NCBI GenBank assembly: GCA_024516155.1
Contig: JAJJXM010000032.1
Location: forward strand, 310,001-374,000
DNA length: 64,000 bases
DNA from: Pyronema omphalodes
Taxonomy: Eukaryota > Ascomycota > Pezizomycetes > Pezizales > Pyronemataceae
Direction of reading: 5' to 3'
Shown: in pieces, positions 35,294 through 47,222 of the stretch
Numbering within the stretch: the stretch's first letter is position 1
How the letters are laid out: each line of letters begins with the position of its first letter
The notes under the pieces: generated by a model
What the model was told of the DNA's origin: nothing
The model's database searches: none
The model's input: the letters and a program-made list of their open reading frames with translations, nothing else
Position numbers and translations under genes: made by a program

Positions 35294-37028
35294 ATGTCTT
35301 TCCAGAACTACAACGACTACGCCGTTCCGCAGCAAGGAGGATCGGCCTCTCCTACCGGTGGTAATGCGCCCGCTGGACAGCCCGTTCCCCAGCCAGGACA
35401 GCCCAGCGCCTCTCCTGCACCCTTCAACAACGGTGGTGTTCCTCAGGCCGGCAGTGGCCCCGCCGGTGATGGTAGCAAGACTACCCTCTGGTACGTACTC
35501 TCAGTTGTAGAGGGTTGAGTAATACTGACACATGTGTCCTCTTCTAGGATGGGTGAACTCGAGCCCTGGATTGACGAGAACTTCGTCCGCAACGTCTGGT
35601 TCCAGATCGGCGAGAGCGTCAATGTCAAGATGATCCGCGATAAATTCTCTGGGTACAGAGCCTTTCAAATTCTTCCTCTACTTTGCTAATCGTTTCAATA
35701 GTAACGCCGGATACTGCTTCGTCGAGTTCCAGACCCCTGCCGCCGCTGCTAAGGCTTTGAACCTCAATGGAACCCCCATTCCTAACAGCACTCGTCCCTT
35801 CAAGCTCAACTGGGCTTCCGGAGGTGGTCTTACCGACAGACGGTTTGTATCCCAACACAATTCAGTCAGTGGCAACAACATGCTAAACGCTCACTCCTCC
35901 AGCGACGACCGCGGCCCCGAGTACTCCATCTTCGTCGGAGACCTTGGCCCTGAGGTTAACGAATATGTCCTCGTCTCCCTTTTCCAGGGCCGCTTCGCCT
36001 CCTGCAAGTCCGCCAAGATTATGACCGACCCCGTCTCCGGAATGTCCCGCGGATACGGATTCGTTCGCTTCTCCGAGGAGCAGGACCAGCACCGCGCCTT
36101 GACCGAGATGCAGGGTGTCTACTGTGGAAACCGCCCCATGCGTATCTCGACCGCCACTCCTAAGAGCAGAACCGGCGCCTCCGCTGCCATCCCCGGCTCC
36201 GCAGGCCTTATGAACTCTTACGCTATGGGTGCTCCCCAGTTGGGATACTACGGTGCCCCTCAGCCTATGAACCAGTTCACTGACCCCAACAACACCACCG
36301 TCTTTGTTGGAGGTCTTTCCGGCTACGTCACCGAGGATGAGCTCCGCTCTTTCTTCCAGGGATTCGGAGAAATCACCTACGTTAAGATTCCCCCCGGAAA
36401 GGGATGTGGATTTGTTCAGTTCGTCCAGCGCCACGCTGCTGAGATGGCCATCAACCAGATGCAGGGCTACCCCATTGGTAACTCTCGCGTGAGACTTTCT
36501 TGGGGACGCAGCCAGAACAACTCTGGACCCGCCGGCACTCCTTACCGTCCCGCGCCTCCCCCTCCGGTTTTCCCCTCCATGGCCATGCCTCCTCAGCACC
36601 ATTACCAGAGCTTCGCGCCTCTTAAGTAGTTTGCCTTTTTTTTCCTTGTTTGTTTGATTGAATTTCGGTTGCTATTTTTCTAAAAATTTTCTGTACCTAT
36701 TTTTCTACCGGCAATCTTTCATTTACATTGTTGTACTTCCTTTGAACAGCTTTCCTTGGATGAAAAATCGTTGCCACACGGTAAAGAGTTTTTGCTGATC
36801 CATAGTTGTTTGCTTTCGTGTAGTCCCCATGCTTCACACATGCACCCTCCGCCTCAGCCTGGCCAGATGCCTCCTCAGGGACCTCCGGGAGCGCTCCAGA
36901 ACGCGACTGACCCGACTGAGCCTATGGATATGCAGAGGATGAACAACATGTACATTGCCGCAAGAGATGGACATATGGATCGTCTCGAGGGTGACAGCAG
37001 ATCGTATCACTCAGTCTACGCCGCCTAA
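35294..37028 (+). CDS. csx1-like: three-RRM RNA-binding protein, Csx1/Nam8/TIA-1-like
   Basis: Five exons (35294-35490, 35548-35652, 35702-35842, 35903-36625, 36824-37028) give 456 residues. After a Gln/Pro/Gly-rich N terminus come three RRMs: RRM1 about 65-140 (LWMGELEPWID, AGYCFVEF), RRM2 about 156-232 (SIFVGDLGPEVNEYVL, RGYGFVRF) and RRM3 about 278-348 (TVFVGGLSGYVTEDEL, GCGFVQF). A Pro-rich tail follows, ending RLEGDSRSYHSVYAA. Family knowledge: S. pombe Csx1 and budding-yeast Nam8/Ngr1 bind mRNA or U1 snRNP and control stability or splicing. The last donor, AAGTAG, overlaps an in-frame stop. If the fourth intron is kept, a 389-residue form ending in PLK results. Codon use is C-rich at third positions, unlike neighbouring DNA, suggesting high expression. 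Confidence 0.92.
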
Positions 37029-38920
37029 GAAACGACTTTAATGAAATTACGTCCAACGAGATTCGTCTACTTTTTTTCGGCAAACATTCATTCTTCCCTT
37101 TTGTCTAGCTTTTAGGTGTTGACGGGTTCGAGTCGGCGTTAAGCAACAAAAAAGAACTCTTGATTTCTGCGGTTTGCTTTCATGGTCTTGCTTGGATTGC
37201 TTGATTCTGTTTGGGGTGTTGTTTCTTCGGGTTTTTCCTTTCTTTTCAATTTCGTTTAGGACCGTTTGGGTGGGTAGGGTTTGCTTGCTTCACTTGGGTC
37301 GTTACCTCGTTGGTGTCTGTCTAGTCTGGGTCTGCTACTACTGCTACTGTATGTCTGGTCTGTCTGTGTCTGTCTTGGGCGTGGGGTTTGGACGTTAGGT
37401 GTCTGTTGCTACTACTTCGATCGTATTTGCTGCTTTCTTCCATCTGTCATCATCTTAGTTCATTGGGATTACATCATTAGCGGCGAATGTGTGGAGTTTT
37501 GCAATGGCGTACAGTTAGTAGTATTGATTTTAACACCGCATGTATTCGTGTAGGTATGCTTAGTCTGAGATCTGGAATTGTTAAAAGTTTCGCATTTGCA
37601 TTTTGGCTGGTGTTTTTTTTTCCTTTGGGGATTTGTGATATTTTAGACACTCCAGACTTTTACTGGCGGATGAATCTTTTTCCAGATGTACGTATTTTTT
37701 CGGACATAGAGCCTGTGGCTTTTCATTTCAATCAGTTAGCGGTTACGTAAAGATTGAATGCTCGTGTGATCTCGCGTGACCTCGGTCAACTCACACGTAA
37801 AAGTTTACTCATTTCTCCACTATCACTAGAGAACAGTGCTGACTGGCTCTACAATGAGTCCTGTTTCCATATTGTATAAAAGAATGTACAATACGGGACA
37901 TAAGAATGCCATGTCTTCCACCACCTTTAATCTATCCAAGAATGTCACATCGTCCATCCCTACCCGTTCACCCCATATCTCAAAGCCCCCTGAGGCCATC
38001 TACCTTTTCCAACATTATAACACTGTAAACTAACTATTTCCACCTCCGTAGCAACAGCACGACCAGCTCCAACCTCACCATCCTGTAACTTAAACCTATA
38101 GCTCCGACCAGAACTTGGATTCAGCTTGAATATCATCCGGGGGGGGGGGGGGGGGGGGTGCGAAAGAAAGTTGGAATCGGGCAAACATGGAGTATCACTC
38201 GATGGTTTGGATTATCTGACCATGGGGAGGGGGTTGGAATTTCTTTTTGTTCTTCTTTTTTTTTTTTTTTTTTTTTTTGGGGGGGGGATATGGAAGGTGT
38301 GTTTGGGGGTGGGTATGATGTGTTTGGTGGGTTGGTCTGTTGGTTTGGATTATTGGTTTGGATTATTGGTTGAGTGAGCTGGAGGGGTTTTTTTTGGTGA
38401 TTTGATGATGAAGGTAACTGGGCGAGGAGAACTTTGAGGTTGTGAGAGGTTTCTTGGAGTTGGATTGGTAGGATGGATAATGGGGTTAGTGTGGTTTAAT
38501 GAGATGGGGAGGATGGTTTGTGGATTATTTGGTGGCGGTGGAAGGGGAGTAGTGATGAGATGGGGATAAGAGATTGGGGGTATGGGATTATGCAATGATG
38601 GTTACTTCTGAGGATTGATTATTTTTTGACCTGGGATTGTGATGGGGGAGTTTGAAGATGGGTATGTGATTAAGATCTCAGATATCATCATTGGGGAAGA
38701 GGAATAGGATCATAAAAGGATGTAGATACCTACCTAGAAAAATAGGTAGCTTGGGATATATGAATACATCACGGTTCTCAGTTCTGGATAGACTTGATGT
38801 TGATAAGGTATATAGCAGTGAATGATAATTACTGTGTGCCTATTTGCAAATGAATATACTGAGCAGTGGGCTACAAGGTTAAAGATTGCTCGTTTGGAGT
38901 ATTGGTTTGAATTATATGAG
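37029..38920. other. 3' flank and intergenic, with long G and T-G homopolymers
   Basis: 37029-37750 is T-rich and is probably the 3' UTR and downstream region of the RNA-binding protein gene. 38139-38158 is a run of 20 G. 38256-38278 is 23 T followed at once by 9 G. 38280-38580 is GGTTTGGATT-like G/T-rich DNA. No gene is seen. Confidence 0.5.
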
Positions 38921-38921
38921 G

Positions 38922-40230
38922 AAGAATTAACATACTGCTGTGCTACTGCGGGTGTAAGATAGTTATACAGTACAGGGTTTTTTATTTTTTTGTTTTTTTG
39001 AAAAGAGAATGCATATAAGATAGAACTTCTTGGATTCATTGAATTAAATGAACCCGTTGGTCTTTTTGAATAATAAGACGCTGTCATATATAATAAACTC
39101 TAAACATAGCAGGTATACAGCAATAATAATGACAATATACAAAGCTCGCCCGTTTATTTTCTTGATCAATTCTTCCGGAATAATATGAAGCGAAGACTAC
39201 ACAGGTAACGAATTCTTGATACTGATCATACAAAGCTGACTGGACAGCCAGACCAACGACACAACGTCATCACTCCGGCTCCAGGAAACGCCACCTTGCC
39301 CAACCTCTCATCTAGCACCCGTCACCACTGACATCATATCATCCTTAACCGCCATCCAGAACCATCACAAGCACCGAGAACCGCTCTTTCTCCGTCAGCA
39401 CAGCAACAAGTCATATCTTAATTCTAATACGCCCATTCACCCCCGGGGTTTGTAGTTCAATTGGTTAGAACACGGTCACTTAGCATGCTTAGGGGCCGTA
39501 TGTGGGTTCGAGTCCCACCAAACCCATCGTTTTGCTTCTTTTTTACAGTCCGAGTCCTAAGTCATCATGATTACTTCATATATGATTATCATGAATTTTT
39601 GTATTTCTTTCGTGGCGCAGGGGAATAAAATTGATAATATCTAGAACATGCTCTTGGATCTATGATAGTCTACATTAAATAATACGCTGCTGTTTGTGGA
39701 CTGTTGATGCATGATCTGAGCGGTATGAGATAGATCGTGATGTGTAACGTAGGCATGGGTGGTATCACGTGGTGGTGGTTGATGCCTGCTAATTATATGA
39801 CCATGTTTGTACTGTTAATCGGTTCGAGTAAATAGTCGACGAAGGTACTATGAATATGAGTCCTCTGCGCTGTCATACACTTCAAATCACATACATGGTC
39901 ACCTTCGCTGCACGCTTTGCGACATATGACATCACTCGTTTATATTTGCCTGGAGTGCAGATGGTTTGTTTTCTTTACCATTTGAGGAAATGTATCAGAA
40001 AGACACTTGAAATACGGCTTACCTGGGCTGTTATCTACATCAACCTCCTAAATTGTCGCCTTCCCAGCAAGAGAAACCAAATCCACTTTGACGATCATAT
40101 ACATGTGACATCACTCGGGTTTGAGCAAGGGTTTATGAACGAAGGACTCTAGAAGCAATACCATTACGCTCTGAAGACCCAAGATCCCGCAGAGTATAAA
40201 AAGTTGTACAATAAATATGATCTTCCACAG
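38922..40230 (+). repeat. tRNA-cored dispersed repeat, copy 6 (long)
   Basis: It starts with a block near 38922-38982 (TACTGCGGGTGTAAGA, GTTATACAGTACAGGG) that recurs at 53440-53492 at almost the same distance from that copy's core. The outer module GTATCACGTGGTGG is at 39757-39770. ATGACATCACTCGTTT near 39930 matches copies 8, 9 and 10. This shows the unit extends at least 500 bp upstream and about 600 bp downstream of the core. Confidence 0.7.
39446..39526 (+). tRNA. tRNA-like Pol III unit, copy 6 (CATG loop)
   Basis: The acceptor GGGTTTG/CAAACCC is perfect, the A and B boxes are intact, the T stem is GTGGG/CCCAC, and a TTTT run follows 3 bases after the discriminator A. The TATA-like TCATATCTT lies near -35. 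Anticodon stem CGGTC/GGCCG with the 16-nt loop. This is one of the best-preserved copies. Confidence 0.65.
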
Positions 40231-41800
40231 GTTATATAACTGACATACACTACCGTGAACGGTTGGTCCATTATTGATTAATCAAACCCCTGTTGTTATT
40301 TCAAAGTCTCTCGAAAATACAAAACGCTAACTTCCAAGAATAACTTTTGTAGCCAAGGCTTTCGACCAAGAATGGCACGATGAGACAAGAAATCATTGTC
40401 TTTTCACTTTTGTCAAACGGTTGTCCCATTTCAGGTTGTTACTTTGGCTCGTGGTTTCCATGCTTTCTGTCAAAACTCCATGATCACTGAACGCGGCACT
40501 CGTACTGTGGTGGAATCGAATATTTCATTATTATCACCAAGTGCAGTAATATTTGGCCTTGGTCTGCGAGGGTGAATCTAACAACTAATGTTTTGAAAAT
40601 TGAAACATAGTCATCGGCGCGGTGTGGTTATCAAGGAGCGAGGAACGACAGGAGGATATGCGATTGCGGTCGGTCAGAATCCATCTAGTGTACTGTAGCA
40701 AGTTGGATTGCCGCCAAGATACCTCATCGACAATTGCACTGTGTAGTTATAGATACTGTTGAATGTGCTGGAGGTAGGTGTAGTCTGTAGATGAAGGACT
40801 ATGCTGAGAAACTTCCTTCCAACCAGTCGCACAGGAGAGCAGCAAGCAAGAAAAGTGTAGTTGATTTTCCTTGCGGAACGGTTTTGTGAGTTTATATATT
40901 ATAACAAGCTAGGTAAAGCACTCTTAAGCCTCCCCAGATACACAGAGAAAATGTACCAAACGTGCTTGGGATTCTAAAACGGTATTGTTTATGTTTTATA
41001 GTAATGTTAGGTTTCAAAGTTATTTACTATTGACGCGCAGAAGTTTAGCAGGATAAAGCAGCGGAGGCCGATGAATGGAATTGTAGAAGGAAGGGTTGCA
41101 TGATCACCAGGGACGTTAGATTGGAGTGGGTTTCATCTTTCGCACATTACATCGGAGGCAATGCATAGGTATAATGTATTGAAAACTAAACAGCTCGTAG
41201 AGTGTCAAACAGAGAAAGTATATGAAACCACACAGGTCGAGCTATGATATCTGGATGATATTTGGACCGCAGAATGCTTAGGGCAGCCTTATTATATTGG
41301 ACTGAAAAAAGGAAAGCGTTCAAAAGTGCTCGTTAGCGGGTGTGTCTATTGCGGTGAGAGCCCGACAGAAACAACCAGCAAAGAAATTCAGTCGAATATC
41401 ATGGCAGCAGTCTGTGATCTTGCCAATTATTGGGAAAACTATCATAAGTATCACCAGTAGCAAACTTATGTCCGTATCCATCAAATTGCAATGCTCGTAT
41501 TACTTACTTCACCCGGCCAATGAAAAATTCAGAGGAAGGCTAAAAACTGTAGTATTTGGTAGTAAAATAACAAAATTTCCAAGACATCTCCTCTGATGCC
41601 CACATCTTATGGCAAATTCAGGTGAATGTAATCGAGTGATTCGGCATGAAGCAGGCTTGCACCGGAAAGGTGATCATGACTGCGAGCCGAAGTGGACGAC
41701 AGCCCAGGGAGTTCAACTGCAAGTAACCATTAAAATTTTTCGCTCTGGTTAATAAAGTACATCTGCCATTCAAACAGTGACTTGGACAGCAGGCACTCAC
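40230..41800. other. intergenic, no gene seen
   Basis: AT-rich DNA with only short frames and no motif. No tandem repeats of note were seen. Confidence 0.4.
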
Positions 41801-42340
41801 CACCATCACGTGATACCGCCTGCGTTTACGTCATACATCACGATTTGTTTTTTTCTTGTGACGTCAGAGGTCGAAATTGACCGAAAATTATTCATGAGAG
41901 TGTGTGGTTAAACATTAATAACTAGAGATATTTTGACTTCAGTTGAAAGGCGTAGAGATTTCAAATTAGATTCTCGCGCGCCGCGAATGACGTGCAGAAG
42001 TTCGTGGCATTCACGGGGAAGGTAGGTATGCCATATCTAACTGTGTTTTGAAAAGAAGAATCAAAAAAGATGGGTTTGGTAGGAGTCGAACCTACATGCC
42101 GGCTCTATACATGTACAGTGACCGTGTTCTAACCAATTGAACTACAAGCTCCCAGTGATAAAACAGATTGCTTAAACTAGAATATAATTTGCTGCTGTGC
42201 TAATAGACGGAGTTCGGCACTCGGTGCTTGAAGTAGTGCTAGATGGTGTCGAAAGAAGGTATGATGTCATTGGTTTCGGGTCCGAGATACGGGAAGATGA
42301 GCCGCAGTGATGTTGTTCTTTCGTATATATGCTTATCCAA
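41800..42340 (-). repeat. tRNA-cored dispersed repeat, copy 7 (diverged)
   Basis: The outer module CATCACGTGATACC...TTTACGTCATACATCACG at 41805-41850 is well conserved, while the core at 42071-42151 has diverged. The 5' flank (GGTATGATGTCATTGG, GGTGCTTG) is recognisable up to about 42340. Confidence 0.65.
42071..42151 (-). tRNA. tRNA-like Pol III unit, copy 7 (diverged, ACATGT loop)
   Basis: The acceptor is poorly paired (GAGCTTG against CAAACCC). The T stem has changed on both sides with pairing kept (GTAGG/CCTAC). The loop palindrome is TACATGTA instead of AGCATGCT and the anticodon stem has two mismatches. A TTTTTT terminator is still present. Probably a decayed copy. Confidence 0.4.
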
Positions 42341-42999
42341 ACGAAGCAACTAACGTTTTACCTAGATAGATTGAAACCCATTGAGGATCAACGTGGTTAT
42401 GAATACAGGAATGAATGTTAGAGTTAAAGCTCAGAAATTCTGTGTGTCCGGGGTTTGTAATGTTTGAAGCATTCAGTTTATATGGTTGTTGTTATTTTGC
42501 GATTGTTGGAAGATACTTGAAATCGTAGAATTGGTTAAGACCCTTTTTTCACGGAACAACAGGCCTTTTGGGCTTTATTATTTGAAAAATGCGTTTCAAT
42601 GCGGATTGCCTCTCTAATTAATTAATTGTCATACATTACCCGACAAAAATTCAAGAAAATAGCCTAATGGAGTGCAGTACAATAATGGATCACAGGAGGA
42701 TTACATGGTGCAGTAGATCTTCAGAATAATGATATCAAAGGCGGGTACACGCAATTTTGATACTATACTGCAGGGGTGTTGAAAGCGTCAGATGGGGGCC
42801 GTAGTTTGAAGGGAGCACTAGTACTCTACATACTTCTTTGTAGGGCTGCTAAGAGGAAGGTCGTCTCATGCCCACCACTGATGCCAAGCTCAATCTGAAT
42901 TACTCACGTGGAAGCTATATCAGTCATGACAATGTAACAACTTTTCAATCCTTTTATAATCTACAGAACGAAAAAGCCGCAGAAATAACGGATCTTTCA

Positions 43000-43990
43000 T
43001 GATCCTTTGGCCATTCATTCTACCTAACCGGGTGAGTTAAGAAGTTGATTGCTACTCATGAAGAACCATACGAACGAAAGGAAATCTCCACTCCGGCTCA
43101 AGGAAACAACACCACCCAAATTTCGCATCTGCAACCACTGACATCATATCGTTTCCTACCGCCATCCCAAACCGCCGCCAGCTCCGAGAACCGATCTTTC
43201 TCCGTCAGCACAGCAGTGGATTATATTCCAGTTGCAATACGCTCTTTCACCCCCGGGGTTTGTAGTTCAATTGGTTAGAATACGGTCACTTAGCATGCTT
43301 AGGGGCCGTATGTGGGTTCGAGTCCCACCAAACCCATCTTTTTGTTTCTTTTCTCAGCAAAAACCCTTCAAGTCATAATAACTTCACATATGACTGTCAG
43401 GAACCTTTTGATTTTATTTGTAGCTTATGGGGATACGATGTGGAATTTATGCGGAATGCTACTGGATACAGCACATACATAGTTATTGAAGTCAAGTTAC
43501 ACTACTCTGATATGCACATGAATACAGTGTAGCAGACGTTGATGCGCGGCGTCACGAAAAAAACAGATAGATCGCGATGCATGACGTCGACACGGGTGAT
43601 ATCACGTGATGGCGGTTAATACTCGCTTATTATGCAACCGTACAGAAGTTTTGTTTTCTGTACCACAAACGCTGTTAATACAACTCCTCTCATCTGTGAT
43701 TTATTCCCACTCACATACATTGTCGCTTTCCCGGTATGCTCTGGAGACATTGCATATCACTCGTTTGTGTTTGCGTTTAACTCACGATCAGTTTTGGGCA
43801 TGAAGCGCCCTATATGGGCCTTTTAACCTTCGGTTATCTCATCTAAATATATGCAAATATATGCTCTTCAAAATGTGGCTTGTCATACAAAAATATCATT
43901 TTGGTTGAAGCTAAGCAACAGGCTAGAGACAACGTCCGAGTTGCTTCAAGTGTATGATGTGATGATGCAAGTCATTCTGGGGTAGGTTCT
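43000..43990 (+). repeat. tRNA-cored dispersed repeat, copy 8
   Basis: It aligns along about 950 bases with the inverse of copy 10 (55140-56120), from TCATGAAGAACC/CCATAC upstream to ATGCTCTTCAAA and CTTGTCATACA downstream. It includes TTTTGGGCATGAAGCGCCC. The differences are mostly C-T or G-A. The outer module with GCATGACGTCGAC and TATCACGTGATGG is at 43575-43612. Confidence 0.8.
43256..43336 (+). tRNA. tRNA-like Pol III unit, copy 8 (CATG loop)
   Basis: The acceptor GGGTTTG/CAAACCC is perfect and both internal promoter boxes are intact. TCTTTTTGTTTC follows directly and GATTATATTCC is at about -35. Position 26 is T rather than A. The 16-nt anticodon loop carries AGCATGCT. Confidence 0.65.
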
Positions 43991-45700
43991 CTGAAATAGC
44001 CTCAGCCACGCTAATACCATATAGTAAATTCTGTAGTGCTAGGCTTGCTCTACACTTTTCATCGACAAAGTGAAGGGACTACGATAATCCAGAATCTACT
44101 ACGCTTCTACTTTGTGTATTTGCGAAGGATTTCAAGCGTATTATCTAGCTAGTTGGATCCAGCTTCCCTTTGAACTCTCTCTACAGTACACTATATTATG
44201 AAACGATTTGTGTACCATAGATTGTTATCGAGGACTCTTGAAACTTATATCGATTGAATAACGCTCCATGATTCAATATTGTAGCCTTGCTGAGGCCTGC
44301 TCCGGTAGCCCTGACGTTGAGCTCCAAATTTTGACTGGAATCTTAAAAATTAGTACCTATTTTCGATTCATCATTCAAAACGGAATATTAGACTTCAGGT
44401 TCCAATGAATTTTCTCGATGTCAATCATTCGAGTGATGAATAATGACTAGCTCTACTCGTTAAGTAACTCGTTGCCACCTACTCAGTACTAGCAGCCTTA
44501 TGCATCCCTACTGCAGCCTTATCCTACATTCCAGTTGTCGTCTGCGCTACCGTGCCAGTGCGGGGTAGGGCATATTTCCGGCATTCTCATCTAGGGTGGA
44601 GCAAATTAACAATTTTATCCGATCTACAGGATAATTTGAGTTGTAAGCCACTTGTATGACACTTACGTTGGTGAGTATAGTCCCTAAGACCTCGGAGTCT
44701 GAAAATAGCATGAAATTTCACCAATCATAATCATGAAATCAGCCACTGTAGATACCAGCCAATGAATAGGTGTTTCTTCATAGGGATGTTGAAAATGGCT
44801 TCCAGAAGGTTGGAAAGTGGGAAGAAGATCTCAAACAATGAATTCATCGCGTAAGATTTGTTGTGTATTGTTGCTGTAGAAAGAGGATGTTCTACCCATT
44901 TCATACCCAGAATTGAAATCCCCGTCCCCAAATTGGAGGAATTGCCGGAAAGATCTGCCTCTAGGATGGTGAATTACTAATGCCTGCTAAAAGAGCTTCG
45001 AGAAGAACTCATCATCATTCGCTGTGTTTGAAATCTTCCCACATTCAACCTTGCATAAGGTTCCGATGTGTTCCCATTGGAGAATTTCATGTCACCAGGT
45101 ACCAAGCAGTGGGAGGATTAATTCGGACCCGGAGTCTTACAAGCAGCCATTGTCTTACTGAATATCGGAAATGTATGTTTGACTCGTAATTTGAAGTGTC
45201 CATTTTAGAGCTGCAGATATATCTCATGATGCCCTGGTGTTTGAATAAACACTATCCTTTATTGCTGTTTTTATGATTGTGTACCTTCACATATTTAAGT
45301 AGTACATTCTCTCTTCGTATCCGGGACGTCCTTCGTACACTGTATCATTTGTACTCCATTTCGTATATATGTAGCTCGTGTCACCCGATAAAGTTCCACC
45401 TCATGGATCGGCCACTCCACACACCGCTTCGAGCCTTCGGCTTCTTGCATGATGGCGTACAGTCATTTGTACAGCTGTTGGTAGATAGTCATCTAAATCT
45501 ACACCGAAATAGTAGCTCATCTCGCCCGTATGGCACAGCAAGCCCGGAGGCTGCGAGACATTTGATGAAGTCTGTGAATCCATCGATAATGAAATTGAGC
45601 AACAAAAGGAGATCGTAATGATGATACAAATAACAGCAGCTTGTTTTGATACAAGTAGTAAAGATAAATGTTTGGCGTCCGATGTTTCTCGTTCCTCTAT
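43991..45700. other. intergenic, no gene seen
   Basis: AT-rich DNA. Frames at 44980-45189 and 45277-45618 have no recognised motif and poor context. CTTACGTTGGTGAG near 44662 and similar words look like chance splice signals. Confidence 0.4.
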
Positions 45701-47222
45701 GAGAGCTATACTCGACTCTAGCTGCCGGATGTTTTTTTTTTAGCGGTAGAGCTCTTCTTCACGTGGAAACCGCCATGTGTCGTGAGCTGTCGTCATTGTT
45801 TCCAATTCCCATCGACACCAACCCTAACAAAGAAAAGTCCCGCGCACGGCGACCGTAGAACCGAACCATAATTTCCATCCGCATCAGCGGTGCTGCTACA
45901 TAACTCGGGGGCTGAGTTCCTCTGATTTCCTGGCATCTCGGTCTATTTGTTTTGGGAGCCCTCTGGCAAACTTCCTGACGAGCTCAAGCTGCTCGAGCTG
46001 TTTCTCCGGTTCCAGTCTCCGCAACTTTCGCGGCTGCTTCGTTCCTTTGCATGCGCCTTGTCCCCAATATGTAGAAGAGTAGACTTACCAATACCCGGCC
46101 ACTACGCCGGCTAATGAGCCAAGTACCCCGCCATCATAGCCTCTTAATTTCGCGCGCACCGCGAAGAAAGCACCGGTGTGAATGGGGAAAAGCGTAAAAG
46201 CGTAAAAGCTGTGAAAGTAGGAGATGTTAAGTGAGGGAGGACGAGGTTCGCATCTATAGTTTCGAATTAGAAGTAAACTTTATCAAGTTTGTAGACTGTG
46301 TTACTTATATTCGGACTTTATCACACTTTGTCGAACTTCAAGTGGAGCAGCCGCTGTCAGGATTCTCCATCCCGGCTTTCCTCACCACTCGCTTCCATTC
46401 GCTGCTCGCTAGGTGTTAGTGGCTTCCTTGGTTCGCTTGATTCCTGACGGTGCGGACCCTTCGTACCTTCGTCACGACGGCGCCCAACGGCACAAATCGA
46501 GCTTTCCCTCGTTCTAACTCGAAGCTCCACCTCAACCTCCACATTTCTGTTGATTTGTCGAAGGACGGTGTTGATATTTTCTGGACTTTCCTTGACGGAT
46601 CAGACAAGCTTCGACTTCAAACTCCAACTCACTGGATTGCGGATTCTGGACTTTGTGCACGCTCACTACCTTTTGCACGTTCGCTTCGACTCCTCGCTAC
46701 CGCCACAGAGGCTTTGCACACTTTGCACGCTTTTCTGAGCAGTGACCGGAGCCCCCCCTCCCTGGGTTGGACAAAATTGAAGATCGACACCAAGAGACCT
46801 GGATCGCCCCGAAAAGTCGCAAATTGCGGTCAGAGTGGAAAGGCAGAGCGAAAGCAAAGACACCGTGACAGACCCCGAATATTATCGGAATGGCAAGGAA
46901 GACTTGATTTACATCAGGCTACACGGGCTACAGGGCGCAGAAAGTCATATCCAGACACCACGACTGCGGAACACCACCTTATAACTCAAATTAGTTTTTG
47001 CTACTGAACGTAGGCGATCGACCCAGCACTTGTTCAAACCTCGTCCAGCGACTTGTTCACACGACCTTGTTCGACTTCGCTCCTTCGACAAGCCCGACAC
47101 CTCCCTACGACTCACATTCAACCTCTAGAACGCCGTTCGCTGCCTTACAGACAGCACCGAAGACACGATACGCGCAATCGAGACCCTTCCCGCGACCACG
47201 CTCGCGAGTGTTCGAACACACA
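45701..47222 (+). other. probable promoter and long leader of the SH3-SAM-PH gene
   Basis: GC content rises from 45740. From about 46230 the sequence has open frames in several phases (up to 185 codons at 46450-47007) rich in Arg/Ser/Pro/Thr with no domain. The first in-frame ATG of the downstream gene is 47223. Upstream ATGs mean short upstream reading frames would be present if transcription begins before 46500. Confidence 0.4.

Noticed and set aside
43256..43336. Calling the cores tRNA-Ala(AGC) because of TTAGCAT in the loop.
   Set aside because: The 5-bp stem that supports a 7-nt TTAGCAT loop does not pair (only one closing base pair), and three copies have TTAGTAT instead. The stable stem is CGGTC/GGCCG with a 16-nt loop.
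46450..47007. A 185-codon frame before the SH3-SAM-PH gene as a separate gene or N-terminal extension.
   Set aside because: It is in a different frame from the gene and lacks domains. The gene's own frame upstream of 47223 has no ATG back to its stop.
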